21,445 nt of DNA. Origin: Candidatus Nanopelagicales bacterium. GTDB taxonomy: Bacteria; Actinomycetota; Actinomycetes; S36-B12. The stretch lies in assembly GCA_938091275.1 (NCBI GenBank), contig CALKMY010000103.1:1-21445 (forward strand), in the 5' to 3' direction. The notes beneath the pieces were generated by a model. It was given only the letters and a program-made list of their open reading frames with translations. It was not told the DNA's origin and searched no databases. Position 1 is the stretch's first letter. The number at the start of each line of letters is the position of its first letter. The translations under genes were made by a program, and so were the position numbers. Positions 8,556 through 15,802 of the stretch are shown piece after piece.

Positions 8556-9664
8556 CAGGCATCCACCCCGAATGCGGTCGTGAAGCGAACGTCACCTTCG
8601 ACCATGTCGCGCATGTCCGTCACGGAGTTCCGGAACATCAAGGTGCGCTCGATTCCCATGCCGAAGGCAAAGCCCCGGTACACGTCGGTATCGATTCCCA
8701 CCGCCGCCAAGACACGAGGATTGACCATGCCGCAGCCGCCCCACTCGATCCACCCCTCGCTCCCGCAGGTCCGGCACGCGCGCGAGGCGTCACCAACGGA
8801 AGCCCCGCGACACACGAAGCATTCGAGATCGACCTCGGCGCTCGGCTCAGTGAACGGGAAGTACGAAGGGCGAAGTCGGGTCACAATGCCCTCACCGAAC
8901 ATCTGCCGAGCCAGGTGATCCAACGTTCCCTTGAGGTCGCCCATGGTCAGGCCTTCGTCCACCGCCAAGCCTTCGATCTGGTGAAACACCGGGGTGTGGG
9001 TCGCGTCGAGTTCGTCCGTCCGGTAGACCCGTCCGGGCGCGACGACGTAGATGGGCAGCGGACGCTCGAGCATCGCGCGAATCTGAATGGGTGAAGTCTG
9101 CGTTCGGAGCACCACACCGCTGTCGGCTGACTCGACATAGAAGGTGTCCTGCATGGTGCGCGCCGGATGATCCGGTGGGACGTTGAGCGCATCGAAGTTT
9201 GCCCACTCGGCCTCGGCCTCTGGTCCTTCGGCGATGTCGTACCCCATGGAGATGAAGACATCGGCCATGCGTTCCATGAGCGTGGTGAGCGGATGTCGGC
9301 CTCCGACGGCGGCACGACCCACCGGCAGAGTGATGTCGACTGCTTCGGACTCCAGCACTCGCGCATCCCGCTCCTGCGTGAGAACTACCTCGCGTTCTTC
9401 TAGCGCGGTCTTCACTGCGGCACGGGCTTGCCCCACCCGCTTTCCGGCGTCGGCTTTCGCGGCCGGGGGCAGCGCTCCGATCTCCCGGTTGGCTAGAGCT
9501 AACGGCGAACGGTCCCCCGCATGCGCCAGGCGGGCCGCCTTCAGGGCATCCAGATCGTCGGCTGCAGCGAAAGCCGCGCGAGCGTCCGCAACCATCGCTT
9601 CGACCGCATCAACGTCGAGGGACGCGACCTGCTTGGGGTCGAAATTCGTGTTGGGACCAGACAT
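8555..9664 (-). CDS. pheS: Phenylalanyl-tRNA synthetase alpha subunit
   Basis: Catalytic subunit of the phenylalanyl-tRNA synthetase, a class II enzyme. The 369-residue protein has an N-terminal coiled-coil arm (about 20-105) that contacts tRNA. Motif 1 follows (HPLTTLMERMADVF, about 124-137), then motif 2 around APGRVYRTDELDATHTPVFHQ (209-229), and motif 3, GFAFGMGIERTLM (331-343). Between motifs 2 and 3 is a segment with two CxxC pairs, Cys282/Cys285 and Cys297/Cys300, which looks like a zinc knuckle; many PheS proteins lack it. No good Shine-Dalgarno precedes the ATG at 9664. The 26-bp gap after cysNC has a GATACT hexamer, but 9 nt before the ATG, so how translation starts is unclear. Confidence 0.97.
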   Translation of the reverse strand: MSGPNTNFDPKQVASLDVDAVEAMVADARAAFAAADDLDALKAARLAHAGDRSPLALANREIGALPPAAKADAGKRVGQARAAVKTALEEREVVLTQERDARVLESEAVDITLPVGRAAVGGRHPLTTLMERMADVFISMGYDIAEGPEAEAEWANFDALNVPPDHPARTMQDTFYVESADSGVVLRTQTSPIQIRAMLERPLPIYVVAPGRVYRTDELDATHTPVFHQIEGLAVDEGLTMGDLKGTLDHLARQMFGEGIVTRLRPSYFPFTEPSAEVDLECFVCRGASVGDASRACRTCGSEGWIEWGGCGMVNPRVLAAVGIDTDVYRGFAFGMGIERTLMFRNSVTDMRDMVEGDVRFTTAFGVDA

Positions 9665-9690
9665 GGGACAGTCAGTATCCCAGGAACGCT

Positions 9691-11550
9691 CTATTCGCCG
9701 AGGACAGCCCGCGCCAGCGTGTCCACCTGGGTGTCGAGGTCACCGGCACCATCCAGGACCACGTCGGCGTTCTCCGGAGCCTCGTAGCTCTGACCCATAC
9801 CCGTCATGTTCGGAAGATTCCCCGCCGCTGCCTTGGCATACAGGCCCTTCGGGTCGCGCTCAGCACACACCTCCACCGGGGTGTCGACGAACACTTCGAG
9901 GAAGTCGCCCTCGTCGAACAACGCAGCCGCGGCCTCGCGATCGGCTCGATACGGCGACACCAGTGCGACGAACACCACGAGCCCGGCGTCGCTCATCAAC
10001 TTGGCGACTTCCGCGACGCGGCGAACATTCTCCGCTCGGTCTTCGGCGGTGAATCCGAGATCCTTGTTGAGCCCCGTACGAACGTTGTCGCCGTCGAGAA
10101 CGTATGTATGGACGCCCATGGCGTGCAATCGTCGAACGGTCGAATCTGCAATCGTCGACTTGCCTGAGCCCGGTAGTCCGGTCAACCAGACCACGCGACT
10201 GGCGTGTCCCATCAAGGCGGTGCGGGCCTGATCCGTGACGTCATACTCATGCGGAACCACGTTGAAGGCTCGACGCATGGCGTGTCGCACCAGCCCAGCC
10301 GCCACGGTGTCCGCCGTCACTCGATCCACCAGCAGGAAACCACCGGTGTCTCGGCACCTGTCGTAGGCATCCATCGGGATGGGACGGTCCGTGGCAACTT
10401 CGATTCGGCCGATGTCGTTCATCTCGAGTACTCGGGCGGCGCTCTCGTGCCCGGAGACGACGTCGAGCCGGTGGCGAACGGTGGTTACCGTCGCGGGAAC
10501 CGAGCGGGAGCCCGACACGAGCAGGTAGGACCGACCATGGGCCAGGGGCTCTTCACCGATCCACACCATGTCGGCGGAGAAACGGTCTGCTGGCTGCAAG
10601 GACGTGCCGTCGGGATCCTGCCCAGCCAGCACATCTCCGCGGGTGACGTCGACCTCGTGATCGAGGGTGATGGTCACCGCTTGGTCGGTGACGGCTGTTG
10701 TGGCACCGCCCGAGCGGTCCCCGTCGTAGGTGACGATCCGGTCCACTCGCGCCGTTCGCCCCGAATCAGAAACGGTGACCTCATCGCCAGAGGAAATGGA
10801 GCCCGAGACAACCGTTCCCGCGTAGCCGCGGAAGTTGCCCTCTGCGCGAACGATGAATTGCACAGGGAAGCGAAAACCGGCCGTCTCCTGCGCAGCCGCG
10901 GGCTCCCAATCGGACAAGAACTCCAGCAGGGTGGGGCCGGAGTACCACGGCATGCTCTCCGAACCGCCGGTGACGTTATCCCCGGCGAACGCACTCATCG
11001 GGATGGCGGCCACCTGTGGAACACCCAGTCGAGTCGCGGTCGCCTGCACCGTGGCGACGATGTCGTCGAAGGCGGCCTGTTCGTAGTCGACCAAATCCAT
11101 CTTGTTCACCGCAATGATGACCGTCGTAACTCCCATCAGGGCACAGACGGTCAGGTGCCGGTGTGTTTGCGGGCGAACACCACGAGCGGCGTCGACGAGC
11201 AGAATCGCGACGTCGCCGTTGGAAGCAGCCACCGCCATGTTCCGGGTGTATTGCTCGTGCCCCGGCGCATCGGCGATGAGCACCCGCCGACCGTTGGGGA
11301 GATTCATGTGTCGGTAGGCCACGTCGATGGTGATGCCTTGTTCACGCTCGGCTTCCAGGCCATCGGTCAGCAAGGAGAAGTCGACTTCGCCGATCGGGAT
11401 CGTCGAACCTCCCCGACGAGTCGTGCGCGCGTATTCGAGTTGATCGACCGGAACAGAGTCGGTTTCGGCGAGCAGACGGCCGATCAGCGTCGACTTACCG
11501 TCGTCGACGGAACCGCAGGTCACCAGGTGCAGGACCGGAGTCACCTCCAT
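9691..11550 (-). CDS. cysNC: Sulfate adenylyltransferase GTPase subunit fused to APS kinase (CysN-CysC)
   Basis: Bifunctional sulfate activation enzyme of 619 residues. The N-terminal CysN part (about 1-435) is an EF-Tu-like GTPase that drives ATP sulfurylase. It has the P-loop GSVDDGKS (13-20), DAPGHEQYTRNM (94-105) and NKMD (149-152), then beta-barrel domains. The CysC part (about 450-619) is APS kinase: P-loop GLPGSGKS (458-465), DGDNVR (486-491), and VSPYRADR (531-538) containing the serine phosphorylated in the family. The open frame continues upstream to 11988, but the ATG at 11550 overlaps the cysD stop (TAATG) and starts the conserved sequence, so the extension is spurious. With CysD it makes APS and then PAPS. 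No PAPS or sulfite reductase gene is in this window. Confidence 0.96.
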   Translation of the reverse strand: MEVTPVLHLVTCGSVDDGKSTLIGRLLAETDSVPVDQLEYARTTRRGGSTIPIGEVDFSLLTDGLEAEREQGITIDVAYRHMNLPNGRRVLIADAPGHEQYTRNMAVAASNGDVAILLVDAARGVRPQTHRHLTVCALMGVTTVIIAVNKMDLVDYEQAAFDDIVATVQATATRLGVPQVAAIPMSAFAGDNVTGGSESMPWYSGPTLLEFLSDWEPAAAQETAGFRFPVQFIVRAEGNFRGYAGTVVSGSISSGDEVTVSDSGRTARVDRIVTYDGDRSGGATTAVTDQAVTITLDHEVDVTRGDVLAGQDPDGTSLQPADRFSADMVWIGEEPLAHGRSYLLVSGSRSVPATVTTVRHRLDVVSGHESAARVLEMNDIGRIEVATDRPIPMDAYDRCRDTGGFLLVDRVTADTVAAGLVRHAMRRAFNVVPHEYDVTDQARTALMGHASRVVWLTGLPGSGKSTIADSTVRRLHAMGVHTYVLDGDNVRTGLNKDLGFTAEDRAENVRRVAEVAKLMSDAGLVVFVALVSPYRADREAAAALFDEGDFLEVFVDTPVEVCAERDPKGLYAKAAAGNLPNMTGMGQSYEAPENADVVLDGAGDLDTQVDTLARAVLGE

Positions 11551-12455
11551 TAGAAATACCCCTCGGCCTTCTTGGATTCCATCGATCCGCCACCTTCGCC
11601 GTCGATGAGTCGACCGGCCCGCTCGGAGATTTTCGACTCCTCCATCTCCGCGATCAGGGTCGGCAGATCGTCGGCGGTGGACTCGACCGCTCCCGTCAGC
11701 GGATAGCAGCCAAGGGTGCGAAAACGCACCGATTTCATCTCTGGCGTCTCGCCTTGATTGAGCGGGTAACGGTCGTCGTCGACCATGATCCAGGTGCCAT
11801 CTCGTTGCACGACGGGACGTTCTTTGGCGAAATACAGGGCCGGAATCTCGATACCTTCGCGCTCGATGTATCGCCACACGTCCAGTTCCGTCCAGTTCGA
11901 AAGAGGGAACGCGCGCATAGTTTGACCCTCGGCCAAAGCCGTGTTCGCGGTCCTCCAGAACTCGGGGCGTTGCTTTCGCGGATCCCACCGGTGCCCCGGC
12001 TCCCGCAGGCTAAAGATTCTCTCTTTAGCTCGGCTGCGCTCTTCATCCCGCCGCGCTCCGCCGATGGCCGCATCGAATCCGTAGTGGTCCAGCCCCTCAC
12101 GAAGGGCAACCGTCTTCATGATGCGCGTGTACTCGTGCGTGCCATGACTGAAGGGGCTCACTCCATCTGCTACCGCCTGCTGGTTCGTGGCGATGCGAAG
12201 ATCGAGGTTGAGTTCTTGCGCACGTCGATCGCGAAACTTGATCATCTCGCGAAACTTCCACGTTGTATCGATGTGCATGACGGGAAAAGGCAGTGGAGCG
12301 GGGTGAAAAGCCTTCAGCGCTAGATGCAGGAGCACCGAGGAGTCTTTGCCGATGCTGTAGAGGAGAACGGGGTTGCGAAATGCGGCCGCCGTTTCTCGAT
12401 AGATGTGGATCGCCTCCGATTCCAGTTCATCGAGAACCGCGCTATAGGCGACCAC
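11550..12455 (-). CDS. cysD: Sulfate adenylyltransferase small subunit
   Basis: Catalytic ATP-pyrophosphatase-type subunit that adenylates sulfate to APS, working with the CysN GTPase. It contains the PP-loop YSIGKDSSVLLHLALK, the GARRDEERSRAKERIFS motif, and the family C-terminus ESKKAEGYF. I choose GTG at 12455: a GGAGGAG ribosome site sits 5 nt upstream and the product is 301 aa, matching the usual length of about 302. An ATG at 12488 would add 11 residues and lacks such a site. Its stop overlaps the cysNC start. It lies 81 bp downstream of the putative oxygenase gene, with direct repeats in the gap. Confidence 0.95.
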   Translation of the reverse strand: MVAYSAVLDELESEAIHIYRETAAAFRNPVLLYSIGKDSSVLLHLALKAFHPAPLPFPVMHIDTTWKFREMIKFRDRRAQELNLDLRIATNQQAVADGVSPFSHGTHEYTRIMKTVALREGLDHYGFDAAIGGARRDEERSRAKERIFSLREPGHRWDPRKQRPEFWRTANTALAEGQTMRAFPLSNWTELDVWRYIEREGIEIPALYFAKERPVVQRDGTWIMVDDDRYPLNQGETPEMKSVRFRTLGCYPLTGAVESTADDLPTLIAEMEESKISERAGRLIDGEGGGSMESKKAEGYF

Positions 12456-12460
12456 TGCGA

Positions 12461-12467
12461 CTCCTCC
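12461..12467 (-). promoter_or_regulatory. Ribosome binding site deciding the cysD start
   Basis: GGAGGAG on the minus strand lies 5 nt before GTG at 12455. It falls inside the longer open frame that begins with ATG at 12488. This strong site, with ideal spacing, supports the downstream GTG. Confidence 0.75.
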
Positions 12468-12476
12468 CACTTGTGT

Positions 12477-12500
12477 GCACGCGTCCACGCTGGCACGCGT
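12477..12500. repeat. Direct 8-bp repeats upstream of cysD
   Basis: GCACGCGT occurs at 12477-12484 and again at 12493-12500, exactly 16 bp apart start to start. The gap between oxygenase and cysD is only 81 bp. The second copy also forms part of a 6-bp inverted repeat, CCACGC/GCGTGG (12485-12490 and 12497-12502). Possible uses are a two-site operator for the cys genes or a weak hairpin after the oxygenase gene. No known regulator motif is recognised. Confidence 0.35.
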
Positions 12501-12536
12501 GGGGCTTGATGGTAATCCCGAACTCTTCTACCAGGC

Positions 12537-13355
12537 TCAGGCCTCGGACAAGACTTCCTTCTCTTCCTGGACGGCCATGCTGCCATCACCGAAGCGAGGG
12601 TCCTCGCCCTTGGCAGCCAACGCCGCAGCCCGGGCCTGTCGCTTGGATTCCGCCAGTGCCTCGCCTTCGGCCGCAACATCCGCATCGATCGGATGGTTAT
12701 CGATGCTCGTGCGGGGATGCCTCGCCGCGATCCACTCATCAAGCTCAGCGCTCGACTCATAGGACGTGATCAGGCAGTACCTCGGCTCGCTGCCCGGGTG
12801 CCACACCGCGTGGTAAAAGCTTTGGGTGTCGATGACGACCTGCTGTCCGGCCGGCATCGGAATGCGCACCTCCGTCGTCGGGTCGTCCTTGTCCGAGCGC
12901 AAGATCATGACGGACTCGGCATCATCGGTGAGATTGAAGAAGGCGCGCACGATCCATCCCGTTCCTTCGGGATTGAGACGGTTGTTGTCGTCTCTGTGCA
13001 GGTTGTAGAGGGCTTCGCCATAGGTGTTCGGCTGCAGCTCGATCACGCGGCAACGCCCGACGTTGGCTCCGGGTTCGAGCGCGCGCCGGGTGAGGATCGG
13101 TGCGATCTCCACGTTCTCGGTGACCCACACGCCGTCCTTGTCTGTCTTCGGAGGTGTGTGATTCCAGAACCCGTTGCACTCCATGTCCCCGTAGGCGCTG
13201 GCGAGGGGCGCGAAACGCGTATCGCCGGCGGACTTCCAATCGACGTAGACAAGGTCTTCCCATTCCCGCGGATCGGATGCCTGGTCGTAACCGTCCACGA
13301 CCACGTATCCGGTTTCCTCCATGACGGGGAGTACTCGGTATCCGTCCTTATCCAT
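12537..13355 (-). CDS. Putative Fe(II)/2-oxoglutarate-dependent oxygenase of unrecognised family
   Basis: 272-residue soluble protein with no signal peptide or membrane segment. I do not recognise a named family. In the predicted beta-strand core an HxD pair (His120, Asp122 in LHRDDN) is followed about 60 residues later by His182 (SFYHAVWH). Arg192 comes 10 residues after that (EPRYCLITSYES). This spacing is what Fe(II)/2-oxoglutarate oxygenases use to bind metal and co-substrate. The C-terminal 45 residues are charged and probably disordered. ATG 13355 has AAGGGA 8 nt upstream; an ATG at 13373 has no such site. It precedes cysD and cysNC on the same strand, suggesting a role tied to sulfur or PAPS. 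TauD-type sulfonate oxygenases share the fold, but the sequence does not look like TauD. Function is unknown. Confidence 0.75.
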   Translation of the reverse strand: MDKDGYRVLPVMEETGYVVVDGYDQASDPREWEDLVYVDWKSAGDTRFAPLASAYGDMECNGFWNHTPPKTDKDGVWVTENVEIAPILTRRALEPGANVGRCRVIELQPNTYGEALYNLHRDDNNRLNPEGTGWIVRAFFNLTDDAESVMILRSDKDDPTTEVRIPMPAGQQVVIDTQSFYHAVWHPGSEPRYCLITSYESSAELDEWIAARHPRTSIDNHPIDADVAAEGEALAESKRQARAAALAAKGEDPRFGDGSMAVQEEKEVLSEA

Positions 13356-13457
13356 CGCGTCGTTCCCTTCCATCCGACAGCATGTCCGCCAGACCGCCTA
13401 CATCCTCGCACCCGATCTCGGCGGACTCGGGGACGCAACCGGGTGTGTCAGTACGGA

Positions 13458-14249
13458 CTAGATCACACCATCCCCTGCATACAAGGCGATGGCGACAGAG
13501 ATGGCGGCGTTCAAGGATTCCACCGAAGCAGCCATGGGAATCCGCGCCGTCCACTCGACGGCCTGGAGAAGTTCGGTCGACACTCCGTGGGCCTCTGAGC
13601 CAACGATCCACACCCAATCGTCTCGGCTGATGCCACTGTCCGCACCCGACGTCACCGCCGCGACCACGTCGACCTGCGCTGCTCCATGGAGTGCTATCGG
13701 TGTCCGCCCGTGGGCAAGGACGTCGATTACCCCATGTTCGTCCAGGCCTGTCACCACAGGCAAGCGAAAGATCGACCCAGCACTCGCGCGAACAACCTTG
13801 GGGTTCCAGGCGTCCACCGAACCCTCCGTCGTTGCGACCCCCGCCGCCCCGACCGCCTCCGCCGTTCGAATGATGGTGCCAAGGTTTCCCGGGTCGGAGA
13901 TGCGATCACACACGACGATTGAGCCACGCCGCGCGACGACGCTGTCGGCAGTCGTCGTGGGCAGTGTGCACTGCGCGATGATTCCCTGTGGTGTCGCTGC
14001 ATCCCCGATCGCAGCCACGACCCGCTGGGTCGCTGCGTGGAAAGGAATACCCAGATCGAGAACTCGATCCATCAGGGGATGGTCCTCGACTCCGACGACT
14101 TCGACGACCTCAATCCCAAGACCTGCCTCGAGGGCCGCCGTTACGCAATCCGGACCCTCGGCCAGAAAGGACCCCGACCGGAGTCGACCTTTGCGTTCGT
14201 GAAGACGACGAAGCCGGGCGACGTGCTCAGACCTGGTACTGGTCAGCAC
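13458..14249 (-). CDS. SpoU/TrmH-family rRNA 2'-O-methyltransferase
   Basis: SAM-dependent RNA ribose methyltransferase with a C-terminal knotted (SPOUT) domain. The three SpoU motifs are clear: DPGNLGTIIRTAEAVGAAG, then WIVGSEAHGVS, then RIPMAASVESLNAAISVAIAL near the C-terminus. The N-terminal 100 residues resemble the SpoU substrate-binding domain (FLAEGPDCVTAAL). Length is 263 aa, usual for the RlmB/TsnR type. Start is GTG at 14249 with GGGAGG 4 nt upstream. It follows rplT at a 43-bp distance, the position of the tsnR-like gene in mycobacteria and streptomycetes. The target is probably 23S rRNA, but the exact nucleotide cannot be read from sequence. Confidence 0.92.
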   Translation of the reverse strand: MLTSTRSEHVARLRRLHERKGRLRSGSFLAEGPDCVTAALEAGLGIEVVEVVGVEDHPLMDRVLDLGIPFHAATQRVVAAIGDAATPQGIIAQCTLPTTTADSVVARRGSIVVCDRISDPGNLGTIIRTAEAVGAAGVATTEGSVDAWNPKVVRASAGSIFRLPVVTGLDEHGVIDVLAHGRTPIALHGAAQVDVVAAVTSGADSGISRDDWVWIVGSEAHGVSTELLQAVEWTARIPMAASVESLNAAISVAIALYAGDGVI

Positions 14250-14292
14250 ACGTCCTCCCGGCTTCGGCAGGTGCTTGATTTCGCGTGGTTGA

Positions 14293-14661
14293 TTACGCGG
14301 CGGTCGCGGGAAGGGCTCCCTTGGCGACGTCGACGAGTGTTGCGAACGCGTCTGGATCGTTCACCGCCATTTCGGCGAGCATGCGACGATCCACTTCCAC
14401 ATCCGCGGCCTTCAAACCTTGAATGAATCGGTTGTACGTCATCCCGTTGGCACGAGCTGCCGCATTGATGCGTTGGATCCACAGTCGCCGGAAATCACCC
14501 TTACGGGTGCGACGGTCAGCGTAGGCGTAGACCATCGAATGGGTGACCTGCTCCTTGGCCTTGCGGTACAGCCGTGAGCGCTGACCCCGATACCCCGAGG
14601 CCCGCTCGAGAACCTCGCGACGCTTCTTTTGTGCGTTAACCGAACGCTTGACGCGTGCCAT
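14293..14661 (-). CDS. rplT: 50S ribosomal protein L20
   Basis: Large-subunit ribosomal protein bL20, needed early in 50S assembly. The 122-residue protein begins MARVKRSVNAQKKRR, has the basic, extended N-terminal tail, and contains the conserved YRGQRSRLYRKAKEQ and RRLWIQRINAAAR segments. Start ATG 14661 has a strong AGGAGG site. It sits 33 bp after rpmI in the universal infC-rpmI-rplT order. In some bacteria L20 represses this operon through the mRNA leader; whether that happens here is unknown. Confidence 0.98.
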   Translation of the reverse strand: MARVKRSVNAQKKRREVLERASGYRGQRSRLYRKAKEQVTHSMVYAYADRRTRKGDFRRLWIQRINAAARANGMTYNRFIQGLKAADVEVDRRMLAEMAVNDPDAFATLVDVAKGALPATAA

Positions 14662-14694
14662 GGCGTCCTCCTAATCCTGGTTGAACGGTGCGCT

Positions 14695-14889
14695 TTAGCG
14701 ACCGAGGAGCTTGTTGACCTTCTTGGTGTCTGCCTTGGAGACGGGGTCGTCGGCCATCAGCCGACGGGTGCGCTTGCTGGACTTGCTTTCCAGCAGGTGT
14801 CGCCGGTTGGCCTGCTCGTGGGTGAGCTTGCCGGATCCGGTGACCTTGAATCGCTTCTTGGCACCGCTGTGCGTCTTCTGCTTGGGCAT
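14695..14889 (-). CDS. rpmI: 50S ribosomal protein L35
   Basis: Small basic large-subunit ribosomal protein bL35. The 64-residue product begins MPKQKTHSGAKKRFK and has the conserved RRHLLESKSSKRTRRL segment. Start ATG 14889 is preceded by AAGGAGGAGG, a strong ribosome site. It lies between infC (100 bp upstream) and rplT on the same strand. That 100-bp gap is A/G-rich on the coding strand and shows no hairpin I would call. Confidence 0.98.
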   Translation of the reverse strand: MPKQKTHSGAKKRFKVTGSGKLTHEQANRRHLLESKSSKRTRRLMADDPVSKADTKKVNKLLGR

Positions 14890-14989
14890 GAGGCCCTCCT
14901 CCTTCTCCGCGAGCCTGCTGGTGACTCGTCGCCTTCTTCTTGACTTAGGTCTGTTCTTGTCGGTCTTTGCTCGTTGGTCCGTTGACGCT

Positions 14990-15568
14990 CTAGGCGTCTA
15001 CGTCCACGTCGTCATCGACCTCCGACTCCGCTTTCGCTTTGCGCGATGCATCCGACTTCCGCCTGTGCGGCGCGAGAACCATCAGCATATTTCGACCATC
15101 CTGCTTGGGATTGGCCTCCACGAACCCCAACTCCTCCACGTCTTCGGCGAGACGGGCGAGCAATCGAAGCCCCAACTCCGGTCGACTCTGCTCCCGACCG
15201 CGGAACATGATGGTGATCTTGACCTTGTCGCCTGCCTTGAGGAAGCGCTCCACGTGACCCTTCTTGGTCTCGTAGTCGTGCTGGTCGATCTTGGGTCGAA
15301 GCTTCATCTCCTTGATGATGGTGTGCGTCTGGTTCTTGCGGGATTCGCGTTCCTTCATCGCCGCCTCGTACTTGAACTTGCCGAAGTCCATCAACTTGCA
15401 CACCGGCGGCTTTGCCATGGGTGCCACTTCGACGAGATCAAGATCGGCTTCCACTGCGAGACGGAGGGCGTCTTCGATGCGAACGATGCCCACCTGCTCA
15501 CCGTTGGGTCCGACGAGGCGAACCTCGGGTACGCGGATCCGGTCGTTAATGCGTGTTTCGACGCTGAT
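14990..15568 (-). CDS. infC: Translation initiation factor IF-3, probable AUC start
   Basis: Binds the 30S subunit, prevents premature 50S joining and checks the start codon. The protein matches actinobacterial IF-3 closely: ETRINDRIRVPEVRLVGPNGEQVGIV at the N-terminal domain (in pieces), MDFGKFKYEAAMK at the linker, and IMFRGREQSRPELG plus NPKQDGRNM in the C-terminal domain. An acidic tail (ESEVDDDVDVDA) ends it. I place the start at ATC 15568, giving 192 aa, because AAGGAGG (15573-15579) lies 4 nt before it and ISVETRIN is where conservation begins. An in-frame ATG at 15586 (198 aa) overlaps that site and has none of its own. A GTG at 15628 begins the longest frame. Rare AUU/AUC starts are known for infC and allow self-repression. 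Confidence 0.96.
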   Translation of the reverse strand: MSVETRINDRIRVPEVRLVGPNGEQVGIVRIEDALRLAVEADLDLVEVAPMAKPPVCKLMDFGKFKYEAAMKERESRKNQTHTIIKEMKLRPKIDQHDYETKKGHVERFLKAGDKVKITIMFRGREQSRPELGLRLLARLAEDVEELGFVEANPKQDGRNMLMVLAPHRRKSDASRKAKAESEVDDDVDVDA

Positions 15569-15572
15569 AGCG

Positions 15573-15579
15573 CCTCCTT
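15573..15579 (-). promoter_or_regulatory. Shine-Dalgarno site deciding the infC start
   Basis: AAGGAGG on the minus strand is complementary to the 16S rRNA 3' end over seven bases. It is 4 nt upstream of ATC at 15568. It lies downstream of the ATG at 15586, so it cannot serve that codon. Confidence 0.75.
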
Positions 15580-15643
15580 GCGTCATTCGTTGGGCTGCTG
15601 CGCTGGTTGGCGAAGCCGTCACCACCACGCGGAGACGACGAAA

Positions 15644-15667
15644 CCTCCGCTGCAGCGCAGACGGAGG
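15644..15667 (-). promoter_or_regulatory. Hairpin in infC leader, attenuator-like
   Basis: On the minus strand, CCTCCG and CGGAGG pair (6 bp), then after a single bulged base CTGC pairs with GCAG (4 bp) around a 3-nt loop. TTT follows directly, then mixed sequence, so it is not a strong intrinsic terminator. It sits 75 nt before the AUC start of infC and 12 bp downstream of a second pair of hairpins. It may be part of a regulated leader for the infC-rpmI-rplT operon. Confidence 0.5.
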
Positions 15668-15679
15668 CCCGGTAAACCG

Positions 15680-15707
15680 TCGGTGGGCATGCAGCCACCG
15701 ATGGTGG
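15680..15707 (-). promoter_or_regulatory. Alternative hairpins in infC leader
   Basis: The minus-strand transcript has three segments: CCACC (15703-15707), UCGGUGG (15695-15701) and CCACCGA (15680-15686). The middle segment can pair with the first (5 bp, 3-nt loop) or the third (7 bp, 8-nt loop), but not both. Mutually exclusive pairing is the layout of many attenuators and ribosomal-protein autoregulatory leaders. No known leader class is recognised. Confidence 0.45.
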
Positions 15708-15802
15708 GACCCGATCGACCAGAAGTCGTCAGGTGGGAGGCGGGCTCCGCTTGCGCGATCCTGGGCTAGGCCCCGGATCGTGGAGATGACAGAGTATCAG
15801 CC

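Noticed and set aside
9665..9690. GATACT as a leaderless promoter for pheS
   Set aside because: It ends 9 nt before the ATG, farther than the 6-7 nt seen at argC, the SseB-family gene, the MFS gene and hisE, so I left it unannotated.
10204..11553. A 449-codon open frame on the plus strand opposite cysNC
   Set aside because: Same shadow effect; the minus strand carries unmistakable GTPase and APS kinase motifs and the plus frame has no family features.
11551..11988. N-terminal extension of cysNC
   Set aside because: It lies within cysD in another frame and reads as Arg-rich nonsense; the ATG at 11550 overlaps the cysD stop and starts the conserved GTPase domain.
13384..13426. GTCCGCC/GGCGGAC inverted repeat between the rRNA methylase and oxygenase genes
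   Set aside because: The loop is 29 nt and there is no T-run, so it is not a credible terminator; such matches are expected by chance at this GC content.
15788..15800. Bidirectional promoter around GATACT/GAGTAT for infC and the DUF1844 gene
   Set aside because: GATACT matches four of six -10 bases toward infC but has no -35, and the plus-strand match is poor; too weak to list as a feature.
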